Below are positions 33,065 to 41,090 of a DNA stretch of 41,207 bases, piece after piece. This stretch comes from JAUIBE01 sp035267185 (GTDB taxonomy: Bacteria > Pseudomonadota > Gammaproteobacteria > Xanthomonadales > SZUA-36), in the NCBI GenBank assembly GCA_035267185.1, contig DATFLY010000053.1, forward strand, positions 1 to 41,207, in the 5' to 3' direction. Below the pieces are notes generated by a model. It was given only the letters and a program-made list of their open reading frames with translations, was not told the DNA's origin and did no database searches. Positions within the stretch are counted from its first letter, which is position 1, and the number at the start of each line of letters is the position of its first letter. The position numbers and the translations under genes are program-made.

Positions 33065-35197
33065 ATGCTATTTGGCCTGTTTGACAAGATCGATGACAAG
33101 CGCCGCCTGCGCTGGCTGCTGTCATTGCTGTTCCTGGCGTTGTTGATTCCGACTGCCGCCGTTTTATGGCAGGCCTATGGCCAGATCCAGTGGGAGTCCT
33201 TTCACCAGCACCGCAGCCAGGCGGAAAATCTGACCCGACAGATCAATGCCGACATCACTGATCAGTTGTATGCTGCAGAAAATCGCAGTTTTGCAGAGTA
33301 TTCTTTCCTGAATGTCAGTGGTGATCCGGACGCCGGATTCCTGCAGCTCTCGCCCCTTTCCAATTTTCCTGTGGTGCAGACCTTCCCCGGAGTCATCGGT
33401 TTTTTCCAGATCAATGCCGATGGCAGTTTCTCCACACCCCTTTTACCGGGGGTAGGAACAAGTACTGAGTTGCTGGGAATTGACAGCGACGAGTATCGAG
33501 AGCGTCAACAGCTTGCCGAGAGAATCAGGACAACGCTCGCGGGAAACAATCTGATTGTTGATCGGGTCGGGGCAGCTGGAATCGAGGCGCCCGGATCTTT
33601 CGATGAGTTGAAAGAGGGTGCCCGTGGCAAACAAAAGCGAGATGAGGATGAACTTCGCCAATTAAATGCGCCGGTTCCCGAGGAGGTGGCTGAACAGGTG
33701 ATTGATCCGACCACCCGCGAAAACCAGATTGGAGCACTCGCCGAGGCTGAGCCCGAGTCAGAAAAAGCCAAAGTTCAGGGCAATGTTCAGGACAGCCGCA
33801 AGGACCAGTATGCGCGGGTCCGGGACCTGCAATTTGATGATTCCCTGCAAAAGAAATCCGAAAGCGCAGATGAAGAAGCTGACCTCATGGAGATGAGCCA
33901 GGCATCGCCATCAGTAAGCATTGATGCACCTGCACGTGCGCGCCGGACGGAACAGTCAATACTGCCTGAGACCGTTGCGCAGGCGGGTTTTGCAGCAGAT
34001 GCGGCAGAGCCTGTCAACGAGATACGCATTACGACCTTTGAAAGCGAAGTCGATCCGTTTGAATTTGCTTTACTCGACAGCGGTGAATTCGTGCTATTCA
34101 GAAAAGTATGGCGGGAAAGTGAGCGCCTGGTGCAGGGCATGCTGATTGACCAGGCTGAATTTGTTGAAGGAATGATTACCAGCCCCTACCAGGGCTCTGA
34201 TATTTCCTATACCACTGATCTCGTGGTCACTTTTGGTGAATACGTGATCAGAACCCAGGCTGCAGGGCAGGGCTCTGAGTACTTTTCAACCGCGGCGGAC
34301 ATGCGGGGTGATTTGCTTTACCGATCAAGACTGGCTTCACCCATGGACTCGATGGAACTGATTTTTTCAGTCGGTTCTCTGCCTGCAGGTCCCGGTGCAA
34401 CAGTCCTGGGCTGGACCAGCATCCTGTTGCTGGCCGTGTTTGGCGGCGGCTTTCTTGCACTCTATCGCCTCGGCCTTGGTCAGATTCGGCTCGCTCGTCA
34501 ACAGCAGGATTTCGTGTCATCAGTCAGCCATGAGCTCAAGACACCTCTAACCTCCATCAGGATGTATAGCGAAATGCTGAAAGAAGGTTGGGCCGACGAG
34601 GCGAGGCGACAGCAATACTATGAATTCATTCATGACGAATCTGAGCGTCTGAGTCGCCTCATATCCAATGTGCTTCAGCTATCAAGCATTACCAGGAATC
34701 GCCCGAATTTTGATATCAGACCCTATACGCTGGCGGAGCTGCTTGACCAGATTCAATCAAAAATCAGCAGCCAGGTGGAGAGCGCTGATTTCGAACTGAT
34801 CACCGAAGAAAATGAGCAACAACAAAGTGTCGTTGTAGAGATTGATCAAGACTGCCTGATGCAAATCGTGATCAACCTGGTGGACAATGCCATCAAGTTT
34901 TCAAGGCAGGCTGATGTTCGTCGCATTGTGATTGCAGCCAATGTCAGCAGTGATGGATTGGTGCGTTTTAGTGTCAGGGATCACGGCCCGGGAATCCCCA
35001 GGGAACAGATGAAAAAGGTTTTCCGCCTGTTCTACAGGCCAGAGTCAGAATTAACACGTGAAACGGTCGGGACCGGAATAGGGCTTGCGATTGTTCACCA
35101 ATTGACGGTATCGATGGGTGGCAAAGTCGATGTGGTTAATCGTAAACCCGGCGCCGAGTTTGGCGTTTCTTTTCCAGCCGTACAGGATCGCGGCTGA
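33065..35197 (+). CDS. Sensor histidine kinase with large periplasmic sensor
   Basis: A 710-residue inner-membrane kinase. TM1 about 17-37; a periplasmic region of some 400 residues; TM2 about 446-467; no HAMP domain; then the H-box 'SSVSHELKTPLTSIRMYSEML' with H489, N-box 'VINLVDNAIKFS', G1 'DHGPGIPREQM' and G2 'GTGIGLAIVHQL'. The sensor has a folded part with 'GVIGFFQINADGSFSTPLLPG' (about 95-165), a hydrophilic, probably disordered stretch about 180-310 rich in E, D, R, Q and A, and a second folded part (320-440). The last codons (D-R-G-stop) lie inside a REP element. It should phosphorylate the regulator encoded just upstream. Confidence 0.95.
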   Translation: MLFGLFDKIDDKRRLRWLLSLLFLALLIPTAAVLWQAYGQIQWESFHQHRSQAENLTRQINADITDQLYAAENRSFAEYSFLNVSGDPDAGFLQLSPLSNFPVVQTFPGVIGFFQINADGSFSTPLLPGVGTSTELLGIDSDEYRERQQLAERIRTTLAGNNLIVDRVGAAGIEAPGSFDELKEGARGKQKRDEDELRQLNAPVPEEVAEQVIDPTTRENQIGALAEAEPESEKAKVQGNVQDSRKDQYARVRDLQFDDSLQKKSESADEEADLMEMSQASPSVSIDAPARARRTEQSILPETVAQAGFAADAAEPVNEIRITTFESEVDPFEFALLDSGEFVLFRKVWRESERLVQGMLIDQAEFVEGMITSPYQGSDISYTTDLVVTFGEYVIRTQAAGQGSEYFSTAADMRGDLLYRSRLASPMDSMELIFSVGSLPAGPGATVLGWTSILLLAVFGGGFLALYRLGLGQIRLARQQQDFVSSVSHELKTPLTSIRMYSEMLKEGWADEARRQQYYEFIHDESERLSRLISNVLQLSSITRNRPNFDIRPYTLAELLDQIQSKISSQVESADFELITEENEQQQSVVVEIDQDCLMQIVINLVDNAIKFSRQADVRRIVIAANVSSDGLVRFSVRDHGPGIPREQMKKVFRLFYRPESELTRETVGTGIGLAIVHQLTVSMGGKVDVVNRKPGAEFGVSFPAVQDRG

Positions 35198-35212
35198 AGG
35201 CCGCTCCTACAC
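35187..35212. repeat. REP element, copy 1 (overlaps the kinase stop codon)
   Basis: atcgcggctgaaggccgctcctacac: palindromic core gcggctgaaggccgc and the GTAGGAGCGG-type end read on the minus strand. This is the REP form common in Xanthomonadales and Pseudomonas. The kinase TGA at 35195-35197 falls within it. Confidence 0.85.
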
Positions 35213-35229
35213 ACATCCCGATAAGATGA

Positions 35230-35255
35230 ATCGCGGCTGAAGGCCGCTCCTACAT
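35230..35255. repeat. REP element, copy 2 (same direction as copy 1)
   Basis: The sequence repeats copy 1 over 25 of 26 bases, 43 bp downstream and in direct orientation. Confidence 0.85.
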
Positions 35256-35287
35256 GTTTTTTGTATTTACCACGGTAACGCCATTGC

Positions 35288-35313
35288 TGTAGGAGCGGTC
35301 TTGTGGCCGCGAC
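35288..35313. repeat. REP element, copy 3 (inverted)
   Basis: tgtaggagcggtcttgtggccgcgac is the reverse orientation of copies 1 and 2 with a changed loop (tcttgtgg). Together the three form a direct-direct-inverted cluster between the convergent kinase and qor genes, and could act as a transcription barrier. Confidence 0.85.
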
Positions 35314-35330
35314 AATCCCGGTCACTGAAT

Positions 35331-36308
35331 CTAGGGAATCAAAACAGTCGAGCCGGTGGTTTTGCGGGCTTCGATGTCACGGTGAGCCTGGGCAGCCTCA
35401 GACAGCGGGTATCTCTGGTTGACCTGGATTTTCACCACTCCGTCTGAGATTACCTGGAACAACTCATTACAAGCTTCGGCCAGGCGCGCCGGAGTATCGA
35501 TAAAATCAAAAAGGATGGGCCGCGTGACGTAGAGCGAATGCCGCTTTGCCAGTTCTGCCGGCGCGAAGGGATCGACAGGTCCGGATGCATTGCCGAAGCT
35601 GACCATGACACCATGTGGACGGAGACAGTCGAGCGACGTCATGAAAGAGTCTTTGCCAACGGAATCGTAAACTGCGGCCACACCTTCATTATTGGTCAGT
35701 TCCCGGACTTTTCCGGAAATGTCATCATCGTCAGCAAGCAATACATGATCACAACCCTGGCTGCTTGCAAGCTCCGCTTTCGCGTCTGTGCTGACAATTC
35801 CAATGACCGTGGCGCCGAGGTGTGAAGCCCACTGGCTGGCGATGGAACCCACGCCTCCGGCCGCTGCATACAAAAGCACGGGATCGCCCGGCTGGACCGG
35901 GTAACTTCGCCGTAACAGGTACCAGGCCGTCAGGCCCTTGAGCAAAACTGCCGCTGCTTGTTCATCACTGATGCCATCAGGAATCGGTACAGCGCGCTCT
36001 GCAGGCCAGTTACGCGCCTGGGAATATGCCATGGGTGGCCGCCCGGTATAAGCAACGCGTTGGCCGACGCTCAGGTTTTCAACGCCCGATCCGACTGCAT
36101 CGACAATCCCGGCAGCCTCGCTGCCAAGGCCGGAAGGCAATTCCATGGGATAAAGACCGCTGCGATGATAGGTGTCTATCAGGTTCAATCCGATGGCAGT
36201 ATGGCGAATTCTTACTTCGCCCGCGCCAGGATCAGGCAGGTCTACATTTTCATAACGGAGCACTTCAGCTCCGCCAAATTCGTGAAATCTTATCGCTTTT
36301 GTTTGCAA
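35331..36308 (-). CDS. qor: NADPH:quinone reductase, QorA type
   Basis: A 325-residue zinc-free medium-chain dehydrogenase. It follows E. coli QorA closely in layout: 'IGLNLIDTYHRSGLYPMELPSGLGSEAAGIV', 'LKGLTAWYLLRRSYPVQPGD', the Rossmann loop 'LYAAAGGVGSIASQWASHLGA', 'VYDSVGKDSFMTSLDCLRPHGVMVSFGNASGPV' and the end 'GSTVLIP'. No catalytic-zinc cysteines are present, as expected. It reduces quinones with NADPH. It follows the LytS-type kinase gene by 32 bases on the same strand and may share its transcript. Confidence 0.94.
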   Translation of the reverse strand: MQTKAIRFHEFGGAEVLRYENVDLPDPGAGEVRIRHTAIGLNLIDTYHRSGLYPMELPSGLGSEAAGIVDAVGSGVENLSVGQRVAYTGRPPMAYSQARNWPAERAVPIPDGISDEQAAAVLLKGLTAWYLLRRSYPVQPGDPVLLYAAAGGVGSIASQWASHLGATVIGIVSTDAKAELASSQGCDHVLLADDDDISGKVRELTNNEGVAAVYDSVGKDSFMTSLDCLRPHGVMVSFGNASGPVDPFAPAELAKRHSLYVTRPILFDFIDTPARLAEACNELFQVISDGVVKIQVNQRYPLSEAAQAHRDIEARKTTGSTVLIP

Positions 36309-36340
36309 TCTATTGCCCTCCGAAAGGGCAGGATAGGTCT

Positions 36341-37495
36341 CTAGGACTGAGTCTGCAAACGTGTGGCGTCCTGACGCCCGGCGTCCTGATGATTGTTGCT
36401 GGCTTCCCTGGGCTTCCTGGCCTCAGGAATGGTGACTTTGACACGGGTTCCATTGGCGTCCTGTCTGAATGCCAGGAGATCTTCATACCCGTAAATCAGG
36501 TCCAGTCGTTTCTGAAGGTTGTCGAGTCCCACCCCGGTTCCGTCGCTGGAGCGGCTTACACTGGTTCCCCCTCCATCGTCGGTTACGACAATCTCAATTC
36601 CGCTTTCATTGCGCCTGGCTTCAAGTTCTATGGTCACATTCCTGTGAGTGGGCGCCACCGTATGCCGGACCACGTTTTCAATCAGGGGTTGTAACAGGAA
36701 AGGTGGAACCGACCACTGCCTTGCAGCGCTGTCGACACTGATCTCGAGTTGTAACCGATCGCCAAAACGCATTTGTTCCATTGCCAGGTATCGCTTTGTG
36801 AAAGCAAGCTCTTCTTCAAGTGCTACCAGTTCCTGGTCCCGGTGCTCAAGCGAAGTACGCAGTAAACCACCAAGATCCTCCAACGCAAGATATGCCCGAT
36901 CATTCCGGCCGGTGTCGATCAGGGAGCCAATGCAGTTCAGTGCGTTGAAGAGAAAATGAGGGTTCATCTGGCCACGCAGCCTTTCCACCTGGGAGCGAGC
37001 AAGATTGGCCTCGAGTTGCAGTGCATGCTTGCTTTGTTCAGAAAGCTGGGCGTCCTGTTTTCGTACACGCTCGTGAAGTTGATAGAAATAGATACCCAAC
37101 AGGATAAACATGTAGCTGAACGCGCTCATGGCGTAGTAACCAGGCGCAATAGAGCCCACCAGCCACTCCTGCCAGTTGTTGAAATGCATGATGTAGCCAA
37201 AGCCGAAACTCAAAACCAGCGCGATGCCACAGTGTCCAAGAACCGAGTTCAGCCAGCCGCGATCCGGATGGAGGATGGTGATTGAAACTCGATAAATCAG
37301 GGGCGTCGCCAGGGCCCACATGTAGTAGAACGGCGCTATTTTTCCAAATATCCAAAGCCACCTGACGAGTCCATTTGAACCCTCTGCGATGTAGGCTGAA
37401 GAGGTTGGAATCGTCGAAAGCAATGACCAGGCGATAAAGGCAAGAAGAAACCACCTGAACCCTGTGGTGGTGACTTTCGGGTCAGCAGTTGCCAT
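36341..37495 (-). CDS. LytS-family sensor histidine kinase
   Basis: A 384-residue membrane kinase. Four to five hydrophobic helices in residues 13-140 form the sensor, then a coiled coil (about 140-175) and the His_kinase box 'RGQMNPHFLFNALNCIGSLID' with H180. The ATPase part has 'PPFLLQPLIENVVRHT' (N-box) and 'VVTDDGGGTSV' plus 'GTGVGLDNLQKRL'. Such kinases pair with LytTR regulators; the partner gene lies immediately upstream, overlapping by 14 bases. The final 30 residues are polar and rich in D, N, Q and R. Confidence 0.93.
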   Translation of the reverse strand: MATADPKVTTTGFRWFLLAFIAWSLLSTIPTSSAYIAEGSNGLVRWLWIFGKIAPFYYMWALATPLIYRVSITILHPDRGWLNSVLGHCGIALVLSFGFGYIMHFNNWQEWLVGSIAPGYYAMSAFSYMFILLGIYFYQLHERVRKQDAQLSEQSKHALQLEANLARSQVERLRGQMNPHFLFNALNCIGSLIDTGRNDRAYLALEDLGGLLRTSLEHRDQELVALEEELAFTKRYLAMEQMRFGDRLQLEISVDSAARQWSVPPFLLQPLIENVVRHTVAPTHRNVTIELEARRNESGIEIVVTDDGGGTSVSRSSDGTGVGLDNLQKRLDLIYGYEDLLAFRQDANGTRVKVTIPEARKPREASNNHQDAGRQDATRLQTQS

Positions 37496-38228
37496 TGTGA
37501 ATTCCTGTGCGTTTCAATTCTGATATGACCTGCTCGCGCCGTGAGCGTGCGATTGGAATTCTACATCCTGAGCTCATCTCCAGCTTATGACTCCCCTGTT
37601 CGCTGACCATGTGACTGACGTGGGAAACATTGACCAGTGCCGAGCGATGGACACGCAGGAACAGGGTATCCGGCAGCTCTGACTGAATGTCCGCCAACGG
37701 GCGGGAGATCAGGTGTTGATCTTCCCGGGTATGGACTCTTGCGTACTGGCTGGCCGCTTCGACCCAGACGATCTGTGCGGGGTCCAGCGGAATGACTTTG
37801 TCGCCTTCCCTGACCATGAACGCGGGTAAGGCATTCCTGAGAGATTCATAGTGGGAGCGCTGTGCCAGCGCACGTTTTGCCCGGCTGACTGCATTGGCGA
37901 AGCGGGCTTTGCGCACTGGTTTAACCAGGTAGTCGCCCGCCTCGAGATCATAGGCCTTTACTGCATGCTGATCCCATGCTGTGACAAAAACTACATAGGT
38001 ATCCAGGCCACGGGTCCGCATCAAGCGTAAAGCGTCAACACCGTTGCTTGCAGGCATTTCGATGTCCAGAAACAGCAACTGCGCCCGGGTCTTTTCTGCC
38101 AGTTCCAGTGCTTCATCACCATCACTGGCCTCACCAACAAGCCTGAGGTTCGGATCCTGGCGGACCCAGTTTGCCAGCAGTTCGCGCGCCAGCGGCTCGT
38201 CATCAGCAATCAGGGTTCTAATGGTCAT
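37482..38228 (-). CDS. LytTR-type response regulator
   Basis: A 248-residue regulator: receiver domain 1-120 with D9/D10, phosphoacceptor D55 in 'LLFLDIEMPASNG' and 'YLVKPVRKARFANAV', then a LytTR DNA-binding domain about 145-245 ('IVWVEAASQYARVHTREDQHLISRPLADIQSELPD', 'FLRVHRSALVNVSHV'). ATG 38228 starts the family's usual 'TIRTLIADDEPLAR'; the frame runs on upstream to 38375 but overlaps the flavin oxidase start and lacks support. It is co-expressed with the LytS kinase. Targets unknown; LytTR regulators often act on adjacent genes, here the divergent flavin oxidase or the downstream qor. Confidence 0.93.
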   Translation of the reverse strand: MTIRTLIADDEPLARELLANWVRQDPNLRLVGEASDGDEALELAEKTRAQLLFLDIEMPASNGVDALRLMRTRGLDTYVVFVTAWDQHAVKAYDLEAGDYLVKPVRKARFANAVSRAKRALAQRSHYESLRNALPAFMVREGDKVIPLDPAQIVWVEAASQYARVHTREDQHLISRPLADIQSELPDTLFLRVHRSALVNVSHVSHMVSEQGSHKLEMSSGCRIPIARSRREQVISELKRTGIHNGNC

Positions 38229-38373
38229 CAGCTGCTCAGTATGGCAAATGAGCGTATGAAAACAAGTAATCAGTTTTGCGAACGGCTGATCTGCCTTGCC
38301 AATGGGGCGAAAGCCCGTTTGCTGGTATATGATTCCAGCATGAGAGGAAATCGGGATTTTAGCGGAGAAAGCC

Positions 38374-39882
38374 ATGAAGAGACGCCATTTTTGTAAATCG
38401 ACCGTTGCTGCAAGTATTGCAGCCGCCTATCCATTTCTCGCTGCTTGTGGGCGGGAGCCGGATGCCGGAACTGTTGATCAGGCGACCAACGCAGCCGACA
38501 CGGGAATTTCAGCAGTGTCTCTGGACGGCGCTGAGATCGAACTCGAAAAAGCCGCTGTAAACGAACTTGGCGGTGCGCTCGACGGAACCCTGATGCTTGC
38601 TGGTCATCCACGTTATAACGAAACCAGGATGGTCTGGAATGGTATGCACGACAAATACCCGGCCCTGATTGCCCAGTGTGCCACGCCAAAAGATGTTCAG
38701 GAGGCGGTCACTTTCGCCAGGGAACGAGACCTTCTGCTCGCCGTGCGGGGTGGCGGGCACAGTTGGCCCGGCAAATCAGTTTGTAACGGCGGCATGATGC
38801 TCGATCTTTCGCAGATGTACCAGGTCGATGTGGACACTGACAACGAAATGGCTTTCGTACAGGGTGGTGCATTGCTTGGCCACCTTGATAACGCAACCCT
38901 GCCTTTGGGTCTTGTGACAACCGCCGGCGTTGTGTCGCATACCGGTGTGGGTGGTTTTACTCTTGGCGGCGGCTTTGGCCGCTTGAATCGCAAGTACGGC
39001 CTGGCCGTCGACAATGTGCGATCTGCTGAAATCGTGACGGCAGATGGCCAATTACTCACGATCAGCGAAGATGCGGACCGGGACCTTTTCTGGGCGATCC
39101 GTGGCGGTGGCGGCAACTTCGGAGTGGTCACGCGATTTGACCTTCAGTTGTATCCCTTTAACCGTGAGGTTCTCTCCGGCATGATCATGTGGCCGGTAGA
39201 GCAGGCTCGTGAAGTGCTGCATTTTTATGCCGACTGGCATGCCGGGCTCTCGGATGAGCTTTACGTCGGTCCAGTCATGATCACCATGCCTGATGGCAGC
39301 GGCAGTTTTGTCGGCATGGAAGTGGTTTATAACGGTGACCCTTCAGTGGGCGAGGTTGAAATGGCGCCACTAAGGTCATTTGGAACTCCCGCTGATGACG
39401 GTATCGCGATGCAGGATTACACCATCATGCAGACGCAGGAGGATGCTGCTTTTGCACATGGGGTGCGCTCGTACATCAAGAGCGGCATGGTGCAAACTTT
39501 TACCCGGGAACTGGCAGATACAATCGTTGAAACCTTCGTTCCTGATCCCAGGCTGGCATTTTTCACTCATACAGTCGGAGGTGCGGCAGCCAGGGTTGAT
39601 GAACTTGCCACGGCTTTCCCGCATCGAAATGCCGAAACCATGATCATGGTGGGTGGTGGATGGATGGACCCGGCAGATGACGAGTGGGCCATGTCAACAG
39701 CCCGGGCCTGGTTCGCAGAACTGGCTCCTTACACTGGCGGATATTACGACAATATTCATTTCGACCAGGAAGCCAAAGCTGGCAACTACGGCCCGGCCCA
39801 AGACCGGCTGGCGCAAATCAAGGGTCAGTATGATCCAGGCAACCTGTTTCGGATGAACAATAACATTGCACCAATGAGTTAG
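38374..39882 (+). CDS. Tat-exported lipoprotein flavin oxidase (berberine-bridge-enzyme-like)
   Basis: A 502-residue FAD-linked oxidoreductase of the vanillyl-alcohol-oxidase/BBE group. The N-terminus 'KRRHFCKSTVAASIAAAYPFLAACG' combines a twin-arginine motif with a lipobox (C25), so it is folded, cofactor-loaded and anchored outside the inner membrane. FAD domain: 'RGGGHSWPGK' with H129 as the likely covalent attachment and 'SHTGVGGFTLGGGFGRLNRKYGLAVDNV'. The second attachment cysteine of bicovalent members is replaced by valine in 'AGVVSHTGVGG'. BBE C-terminus 'YDPGNLFRMNNNI'. AGCGGAG ribosome site. Substrate unknown, perhaps a sugar or alcohol. Confidence 0.93.
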   Translation: MKRRHFCKSTVAASIAAAYPFLAACGREPDAGTVDQATNAADTGISAVSLDGAEIELEKAAVNELGGALDGTLMLAGHPRYNETRMVWNGMHDKYPALIAQCATPKDVQEAVTFARERDLLLAVRGGGHSWPGKSVCNGGMMLDLSQMYQVDVDTDNEMAFVQGGALLGHLDNATLPLGLVTTAGVVSHTGVGGFTLGGGFGRLNRKYGLAVDNVRSAEIVTADGQLLTISEDADRDLFWAIRGGGGNFGVVTRFDLQLYPFNREVLSGMIMWPVEQAREVLHFYADWHAGLSDELYVGPVMITMPDGSGSFVGMEVVYNGDPSVGEVEMAPLRSFGTPADDGIAMQDYTIMQTQEDAAFAHGVRSYIKSGMVQTFTRELADTIVETFVPDPRLAFFTHTVGGAAARVDELATAFPHRNAETMIMVGGGWMDPADDEWAMSTARAWFAELAPYTGGYYDNIHFDQEAKAGNYGPAQDRLAQIKGQYDPGNLFRMNNNIAPMS

Positions 39883-39907
39883 AAGGCGCTCCTGCCCCTC
39901 TAACATC

Positions 39908-39968
39908 GACTCTTTGAAAAGCGTGGTTTTCAAAGAGTCGCGCTTCGCGTTGGCACATCCATGTGCCA
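39908..39968. terminator. Two inverted repeats between convergent genes, probable terminator region
   Basis: First, a perfect 13-bp inverted repeat, gactctttgaaaa (39908-39920) and ttttcaaagagtc (39927-39939), with a six-base loop. Second, tggcacat/atgtgcca at 39951-39968 with a two-base loop. They lie between the ends of the flavin oxidase and the metallophosphoesterase genes. Neither has a good T-tract, so the terminator role rests on position. Confidence 0.55.
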
Positions 39969-39985
39969 GGTAGAATGTAGCGCTT

Positions 39986-41050
39986 CTATTGTTCTGCGCC
40001 ACACTTGGCAAACTCGAAGCAGAGGCTGTTGCCGTTAAGTGGCAGGTTGCCGGTTTTATCGAAAATTCCGGACACTTCCACGTTGGCGATATCCACACCC
40101 GTGTCTGAAACCGTCACCATGGTGATGTGATCGACAGCCTTTTCCTTGCCTGCGAGTTGAACGCCGCCAGTGGTTGCCAACTGGATATAATCACGGCCTT
40201 TCCTGCTGCGATACTTGTAATCGTGATTGTGTCCATTGAAAACCGTGTAGTTACTGCCTGATAAAGCGTTTTCTATGGCAAGAAAATTTTGTTCGCCCTC
40301 CTTTAGCCAGGCCGGTTTGTGCATGAATACGAAAGTCCAGCGAACATCAGAATGTTCCCTGATTTTCTCGATAAAGAAATCAGATTGCTCAACACCGATC
40401 GTACCGGTATGGGTCTCCTGCATTTCGGCATATTCTGTTTCTGACCAGATTCCCCAGCCTTCACTCGTGACTCTTTCGAATGCAGCAGCGCGTGCCTCGT
40501 AGATTGCCTGCTGGCGTTCAGGGTCGTTGTCTTCGGTATCAAGAACCAGGAACAGCACATCCTGATACCTGAAATGGTAATAACGGGGGCCATAGCGTTC
40601 ACCCCAGACCTCCCATTGCACCGTATTGATCAGGTCGTGATTGCCGCCCGCGTAAAACACAGGACCGATGATGCGCGATGCGCGCTGATCGAAAGCATCC
40701 CACTCCGACGTGAGTTGAGTCCGATCTTCCGTCCCACCCTCAATCAGGTCTCCAACGTTCATCACGAATTCGGGCCGAAGAAGCCGGATTTGCTCAGCCG
40801 CGACGCTAAAGATGCCATCGCGTTCCCCGCCGGTCAGATCAGAAAAAACCGCGAAAGTGAACTTGCCTCTACCAGCATCAAAATCAGCGTGGTTCCAGGG
40901 TGTGGGACCGGTGGTCAGCTCAATGCTGTAGCTGACGTGCTCATCGCTGTCAGAGCTAATGTGCGGCCGTGACATGCAGCCTGCCAGAAACAGGCAAGCA
41001 AGGAGTGTTCCGGCGAATATTCTTAAGAATCGGTTTGATGCATTTTTCAT
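39986..41050 (-). CDS. Lipoprotein metallophosphoesterase
   Basis: A 354-residue calcineurin-like phosphoesterase with a lipoprotein signal ('LLACLFLAGCMS', lipobox cysteine C25). Metal-binding blocks are 'FAVFSDLTGGER', 'FVMNVGDLIEGG', 'FYAGGNHDLINT', 'FVFMHKPAWL' and 'VFNGHNHDYKYRS'. The first block has D-L-T where most members have D-x-H, so one metal ligand is altered. It would act on phosphate esters outside the inner membrane; the substrate is unknown. It converges on the flavin oxidase gene. No partner genes are evident. Confidence 0.9.
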   Translation of the reverse strand: MKNASNRFLRIFAGTLLACLFLAGCMSRPHISSDSDEHVSYSIELTTGPTPWNHADFDAGRGKFTFAVFSDLTGGERDGIFSVAAEQIRLLRPEFVMNVGDLIEGGTEDRTQLTSEWDAFDQRASRIIGPVFYAGGNHDLINTVQWEVWGERYGPRYYHFRYQDVLFLVLDTEDNDPERQQAIYEARAAAFERVTSEGWGIWSETEYAEMQETHTGTIGVEQSDFFIEKIREHSDVRWTFVFMHKPAWLKEGEQNFLAIENALSGSNYTVFNGHNHDYKYRSRKGRDYIQLATTGGVQLAGKEKAVDHITMVTVSDTGVDIANVEVSGIFDKTGNLPLNGNSLCFEFAKCGAEQ

Positions 41051-41090
41051 GTTCGGGCTCCTGAGGATGCCCGATCTTAACGCCTGGTGG

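Noticed and set aside
38229..38375. Upstream extension of the LytTR regulator
   Set aside because: It adds 49 residues unlike any receiver domain and runs into the start of the divergent gene; ATG 38228 begins the conserved receiver sequence.
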